Shown piece after piece: positions 42,931 to 46,046 of a DNA stretch of 46,046 bases. Source of the stretch: Rhodobacter sp. (GTDB lineage: Bacteria > Pseudomonadota > Alphaproteobacteria > Rhodobacterales > Rhodobacteraceae); NCBI GenBank assembly GCA_016704435.1, contig JADJAB010000021.1:1-46046 (forward strand), written 5' to 3'. Made by a program: the position numbers and the translations under genes. The first letter of the stretch is position 1. Each line of letters begins with the position of its first letter. The notes under the pieces are model-generated. The model saw nothing but the letters and a program-made list of their open reading frames with translations, made no database searches and was not told where the DNA came from.

Positions 42931-44427
42931 ATGCCAGACGACACCGACATCCTGTCGCTGCCCCTGATCCTGCCCAATCAGGCCCAGAAACATGTCACCC
43001 ACAACGAGGCGCTGGCGATCCTTGACGTGATCGTGCAGCTGGCGGTGATCACCCGCGACCAGACCGTGCCGCCGGCGCTGGCGGCGATCGGCGACCGGCA
43101 TATCGTGCCGTCGGGGGCGACCGTGGACTGGGCCGGGCAGGCAGGGCGGATTGCGGTCTTCACCCAGGCCGGATGGCAGTTCCTTGCGCCGCAACCGGGC
43201 TGGCGCGCGCATGTGCTGGCCGAAGCGCAGATGGCGGTGTTCGACGGGCTGGCCTGGACCGTGCCGTCGGAAGGCGCGGCCGAGTTCGCGCAGCTTGGCG
43301 TCTCGGCCACGCCGGACGCGACGAACCGGCTGTCGGTTGCCGCTCCGGCGACGCTGTTGAACCACGCGGGTGCGGGCCATCAGTTGAAGCTGAACAAGGC
43401 GGCGACGGGCGACACCGCAAGCCTGTTGTTCCAGACCGGATTTTCCGGCCGGGCCGAGATGGGCACGGCGGGCAACGACGGCTTTTCGGTCAAGGTCAGC
43501 GCCGATGGCGCCGCCTGGAGCACGGCGCTGGCGATGGACCCGGCCACCGGCATGGTGCAGTTGCCCGCCGGCGCCGCGATCGCCGGGGGCTCGGCCGTGG
43601 CGCCCGGCCTGTCGGTTGCGGGCGATGCCGACACCGGCCTTTTCAGCACGGCGCCTGGCCTGATCGGGCTGGCCACCAATGGCACGATGCGGGCGCAACT
43701 GACCGATACCGGGTTGCAGCTCGATGTCCCGGTGACCGGGCAAGCGGTGACGCAAGGCCTGTCCGATACCACGGCGGGGCGGCTTCTGAAGGTCGGCGAC
43801 TATGGCCTTGGCGCCACCGGCCTTGCCATCACCGACTGGAACGACGCCACCGTCAACGGCGCGACCTACATGAGTGCGACGGCCAGCAATGCGCCGCTCG
43901 TCTCGGTGTCCTTCATCGGCAGCTTCCTGCGCCACAACGCCGACACCGGCATCCAGCAGCTGTCCAGCCATGCCGGAACGCCCAGCCCGCGGCAGTTCAT
44001 CCGCATCCTTGCGGCGGGCGTCTGGCAGCCCTGGCGCGAGATTGCCAACCAGGGTTCGATCCTGGGGGCGGTCAGCCAGTCGGGCGGGGTGCCGACCGGC
44101 CGGGTGATCGAGCGCGGCACGAACGCCAATGGCGAATATGTCCGCTTTGCCGATGGCACCCAGATCTGCACCCGCACGAACCTGTCGGCCGCCAATGCCA
44201 ATACCGCCCTGGGCAGCCTGTTCCGGTCATCGGCCAACGTGACCTGGACCTATCCGGCCGCCTTTGCCGCTGCACCGGTGGTGCAGGGCGATTGCGACGA
44301 TGCCGATTGCTGGATGACCTGCGCCGCCGCGCCGGGCACCGCCTCGGCCAGCCTGCGGGCGCTGGCGGCGGTGACCAAGGCAGCGGCGCTGACCATGCGG
44401 GCCACCGCAATCGGCCGCTGGTTCTGA
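42931..44427 (+). CDS. DUF2793 protein with tail-fibre-like C-terminus
   Basis: 498 residues. The N-terminal 110 residues are a DUF2793 domain (LPLILPNQAQKHVTHNEALAILDVIVQLAV, VPPALAAIGDRHIVPSGATVDWAGQAGRIAVF), known from phage tail fibres and gene transfer agent-related proteins. The middle (about 125-280) is glycine/alanine-rich, beta-like, and the region around residues 285-380 (WNDATVNGATYMSATASNAPLVSVSFIGSFLRHNAD, SPRQFIRILAAGVWQPWREIAN) resembles a pyocin-knob/phage fibre tip. No signal peptide. GGAGGTATCC precedes the ATG. No phage structural or lysis genes are next to it apart from the following small gene. Confidence 0.75.
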   Translation: MPDDTDILSLPLILPNQAQKHVTHNEALAILDVIVQLAVITRDQTVPPALAAIGDRHIVPSGATVDWAGQAGRIAVFTQAGWQFLAPQPGWRAHVLAEAQMAVFDGLAWTVPSEGAAEFAQLGVSATPDATNRLSVAAPATLLNHAGAGHQLKLNKAATGDTASLLFQTGFSGRAEMGTAGNDGFSVKVSADGAAWSTALAMDPATGMVQLPAGAAIAGGSAVAPGLSVAGDADTGLFSTAPGLIGLATNGTMRAQLTDTGLQLDVPVTGQAVTQGLSDTTAGRLLKVGDYGLGATGLAITDWNDATVNGATYMSATASNAPLVSVSFIGSFLRHNADTGIQQLSSHAGTPSPRQFIRILAAGVWQPWREIANQGSILGAVSQSGGVPTGRVIERGTNANGEYVRFADGTQICTRTNLSAANANTALGSLFRSSANVTWTYPAAFAAAPVVQGDCDDADCWMTCAAAPGTASASLRALAAVTKAAALTMRATAIGRWF

Positions 44428-44448
44428 GCGAAAGCGGGAGAGGACGCG

Positions 44449-44775
44449 ATGCTGATCCATCTGGTTCCGGTGCGGATGGACGCGCCGCTGGAGGCGCGGC
44501 TTGACCGCGAGGTGCTGGTGCTGAACGGCCGAAAGGTCGATCTGTCGGGCGTGCCCGAGGGCGCCAGCGTGGCCGCCGGTGGCTTCGGCTGCCGCTATCT
44601 GGTCGGCGAGATCGCGCGTGAAGGGGGCGAGATCGTGCTGTCGCTCCTGCTGCCGCACGCGGCCGATGCGCCAGAGAAGACGCGCTTTCCCGCGCCGCTG
44701 TGGCGCAAGCGGCCGGGCGTGTTGCCGCTGCCGCCCTTTGGCCTGGCAACCACCGGTCCGCCGGCGCCTTCCTGA
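44449..44775 (+). CDS. Small protein paired with the tail-fibre-like gene
   Basis: 108 residues, GGGAGAGG at 44436-44443 before the ATG. MLIHLVPVRMDAPLEARLDREVLVLNGRKVDLSGVPEG is followed by GCRYLVGEIAREGGEIVLSLLLPHAADAPEKTRFPAPLW. The DxLxLNGxxxDLxxVPEG pattern and the LPHGxxAPxxTxFPxPL block are typical of small proteins encoded beside phage tail genes. Function unknown. Spaced 21 bases from the DUF2793 gene, so cotranslated. Confidence 0.65.
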   Translation: MLIHLVPVRMDAPLEARLDREVLVLNGRKVDLSGVPEGASVAAGGFGCRYLVGEIAREGGEIVLSLLLPHAADAPEKTRFPAPLWRKRPGVLPLPPFGLATTGPPAPS

Positions 44776-44789
44776 CCGGCGCCGGGAAC

Positions 44790-44832
44790 CGCGGCGGGGG
44801 CGTTTGACTTCCGCCCCCGCCGCGACCAGTAT
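44790..44832 (+). promoter_or_regulatory. Hairpin and possible promoter before ugd
   Basis: CGCGGCGGGGGCG (44790-44802) and CGCCCCCGCCGCG (44812-44824) form a perfect 13-base stem around TTTGACTTC. TTGACT (44804-44809) in the loop and CAGTAT (44827-44832), 17 bases apart, are candidate -35 and -10 boxes. The hairpin has no T run, so it is more likely to be part of a promoter or operator than a terminator. Both readings are inference. Confidence 0.4.
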
Positions 44833-44865
44833 CCGGGGCGTCACGCGCCGCGGAAGGGTTACCGG

Positions 44866-46046
44866 ATGAAAATCGCAATGGTCGGAACGGGTTATGTCGG
44901 CCTGGTGTCCGGAGTCTGCTTTTCCGACTTCGGCCATGAGGTGACCTGCGTCGACAAGGACCCCGGCAAGATCGACCGGCTGACCCGCGGCGAAGTGCCG
45001 ATCTACGAGCCGGGGCTGGAGGCGCTGATGGCCAAGAACGTGGCCGCCGGCAGCCTTGGCTTCACCACCGATCTGGCCGCGGCGGTTGCCGGGGCCGATG
45101 CGGTCTTCATTGCCGTCGGCACGCCGACTCGCCGCGGCGACGGCCATGCCGACCTCAGCTATGTGATGGCGGCGGCAGAAGAGATCGGCCGGGCGCTGAC
45201 CGGCTATGCGGTGATCGTCACCAAGTCCACCGTTCCGGTGGGCACCAACCGCAAGGTCGCCGAGACCGTGCGCGCCGCCAATGCCGCCGCCGAATTCGAC
45301 GTGGCCTCGAACCCCGAATTCCTGCGCGAAGGCGCGGCGATCGACGATTTCATGCGCCCCGACCGGGTGGTCGTCGGCGTCGAAAGCGAAAAGGCGAGGC
45401 AGGTCATGGCCGACCTCTATCGCCCGCTTTTCCTGCGTGATTTCCCGGTGGTCTATACCGGCCTGGAAAGCGCGGAGATGATCAAATACGCCGCAAATGC
45501 CTTTCTGGCGACCAAGATCACCTTCATCAACGAAATCGCCGCGCTGTGCGAGAAGGTCGGCGCGGACATCAAGGCGGTGTCCAGGGGCATGGGCATGGAT
45601 GGCCGCATCGGCAACAAGTTCCTGCACGCCGGCCCCGGCTATGGCGGGTCCTGCTTTCCCAAGGATACCAGGGCCCTGGCCCGGATCGGCCAGGAACATG
45701 CGGTGCCGATGCAGATCGTCGAGACCGTGATCAAGGTGAATGACGAGGTCAAGCGCCGGATGATCGGCAAGATCGAGGATCTTTGCGAGGGCCTGGTGCG
45801 CGACAAGGTGATCGCCATCCTTGGCGTGACCTTCAAGCCGAACACCGATGACATGCGCGATGCGCCCTCGTTGACCATCGTGCCGGCGCTGGTCGGGGCG
45901 GGCGCCAGGGTGCGGGTCTGCGACCCGCAGGGCCGCCGCGAGGGCATGGCGTTGCTGCCGGGCGTGAAATGGATGGACACGCCATATCAGGCCGCGCAGG
46001 GGGCCGATCTGGTCGTCATCCTGACCGAGTGGAACGAGTTCCGCGC
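44866..46046 (+). CDS. ugd: UDP-glucose 6-dehydrogenase, 3' end beyond the window
   Basis: At least 393 residues; runs off the right end. Two NAD-dependent oxidations turn UDP-glucose into UDP-glucuronate, a precursor of capsule, exopolysaccharide and lipid modifications. Rossmann motif GTGYVGLVSGVCFSDFGHEVTC at residues 7-28, catalytic Cys263 in GYGGSCFPKD, VTFKPNTDDMRDAPS, and NEFR at the edge. ATG 44866 follows GGAAGGGTTACCGG. Intact over the visible part. Its neighbour, a tail-fibre-like protein, may be involved in recognising cell-surface polysaccharides, but this is context only. Confidence 0.96.
   Translation, partial: MKIAMVGTGYVGLVSGVCFSDFGHEVTCVDKDPGKIDRLTRGEVPIYEPGLEALMAKNVAAGSLGFTTDLAAAVAGADAVFIAVGTPTRRGDGHADLSYVMAAAEEIGRALTGYAVIVTKSTVPVGTNRKVAETVRAANAAAEFDVASNPEFLREGAAIDDFMRPDRVVVGVESEKARQVMADLYRPLFLRDFPVVYTGLESAEMIKYAANAFLATKITFINEIAALCEKVGADIKAVSRGMGMDGRIGNKFLHAGPGYGGSCFPKDTRALARIGQEHAVPMQIVETVIKVNDEVKRRMIGKIEDLCEGLVRDKVIAILGVTFKPNTDDMRDAPSLTIVPALVGAGARVRVCDPQGRREGMALLPGVKWMDTPYQAAQGADLVVILTEWNEFR

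Noticed and set aside
42931..44775. Complete gene transfer agent or prophage cluster
   Set aside because: Only a tail-fibre-like gene and its small partner are present; no capsid, portal, terminase or lysis gene is in the window.

Overview
This 46 kb window is high-GC (roughly two thirds G+C by eye) DNA from an alphaproteobacterium, almost certainly a member of Rhodobacterales (Rhodobacter/Paracoccus relatives). The evidence is the gene order ruvC-ruvA-ruvB ... ybgC-tolQ-tolR-tolA-tolB-pal-ybgF-tilS-ftsH, the small families DUF2842 and DUF1127, the fhs/chorismate mutase/folD/folD neighbourhood, a DUF2793 tail-fibre-like protein, and an interspersed palindromic repeat built around GGAGTATTTGNGCCAAGATGAA. 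No rRNA, tRNA, CRISPR array, transposase or plasmid origin was seen.

Layout. 0-2 kb: end of an unknown protein, then DUF2842 and purA on the minus strand. 2-7 kb: three damaged genes in a row (hrpB helicase, meaB GTPase, an EamA transporter) with two full copies of the composite palindromic repeat. 7-12 kb: an ArsR-type regulator with a perfect palindromic operator over its own start codon, rpmB, a copper-handling pair (the PCuAC chaperone is frameshifted), a flavin-nucleotide-binding family protein, prmA, a small membrane protein and a DUF1127 protein. 12-15.5 kb: Holliday-junction genes ruvC, ruvA and ruvB with a GIY-YIG nuclease gene translationally nested between ruvA and ruvB. 15.9-26.4 kb: a conserved hypothetical, a small cytosolic PAS protein with a receptor-like signalling tip, then the Tol-Pal envelope cluster, a heavily frameshifted tilS and ftsH. 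26.5-28.8 kb: corA, a trans-aconitate methyltransferase-like gene and a MOSC protein, all overlapping. 29-33 kb: one-carbon metabolism (fhs with one frameshift, two unequal folD paralogues) plus a chorismate mutase. 33-37 kb: minus-strand DNA repair pair (PdeM nuclease and DEXH helicase). 37-46 kb: YmdB-like phosphoesterase, SLC13/RCK transporter, lipoprotein, YebC, ACT protein, LysE exporter, EamA transporter, an orphan tail-fibre pair, and the start of UDP-glucose dehydrogenase.

Points that stand out. (1) The GIY-YIG nuclease inside the ruv operon has lower GC than its neighbours and keeps all catalytic residues. (2) The first of the two FolD proteins has lost the cyclohydrolase lysine (Lys to Gln) and has Asp to Glu at a second active-site position, so the tandem pair looks functionally split. 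(3) Six genes carry frameshifts or stops, mostly single-base insertions, including the normally essential tilS; this is either sequencing/assembly error or real decay, and matters for every downstream use of this annotation. (4) A repeat family with nested inverted arms occurs in at least six intergenic sites. (5) Four 11-bp tandem repeats lie upstream of the helicase gene.
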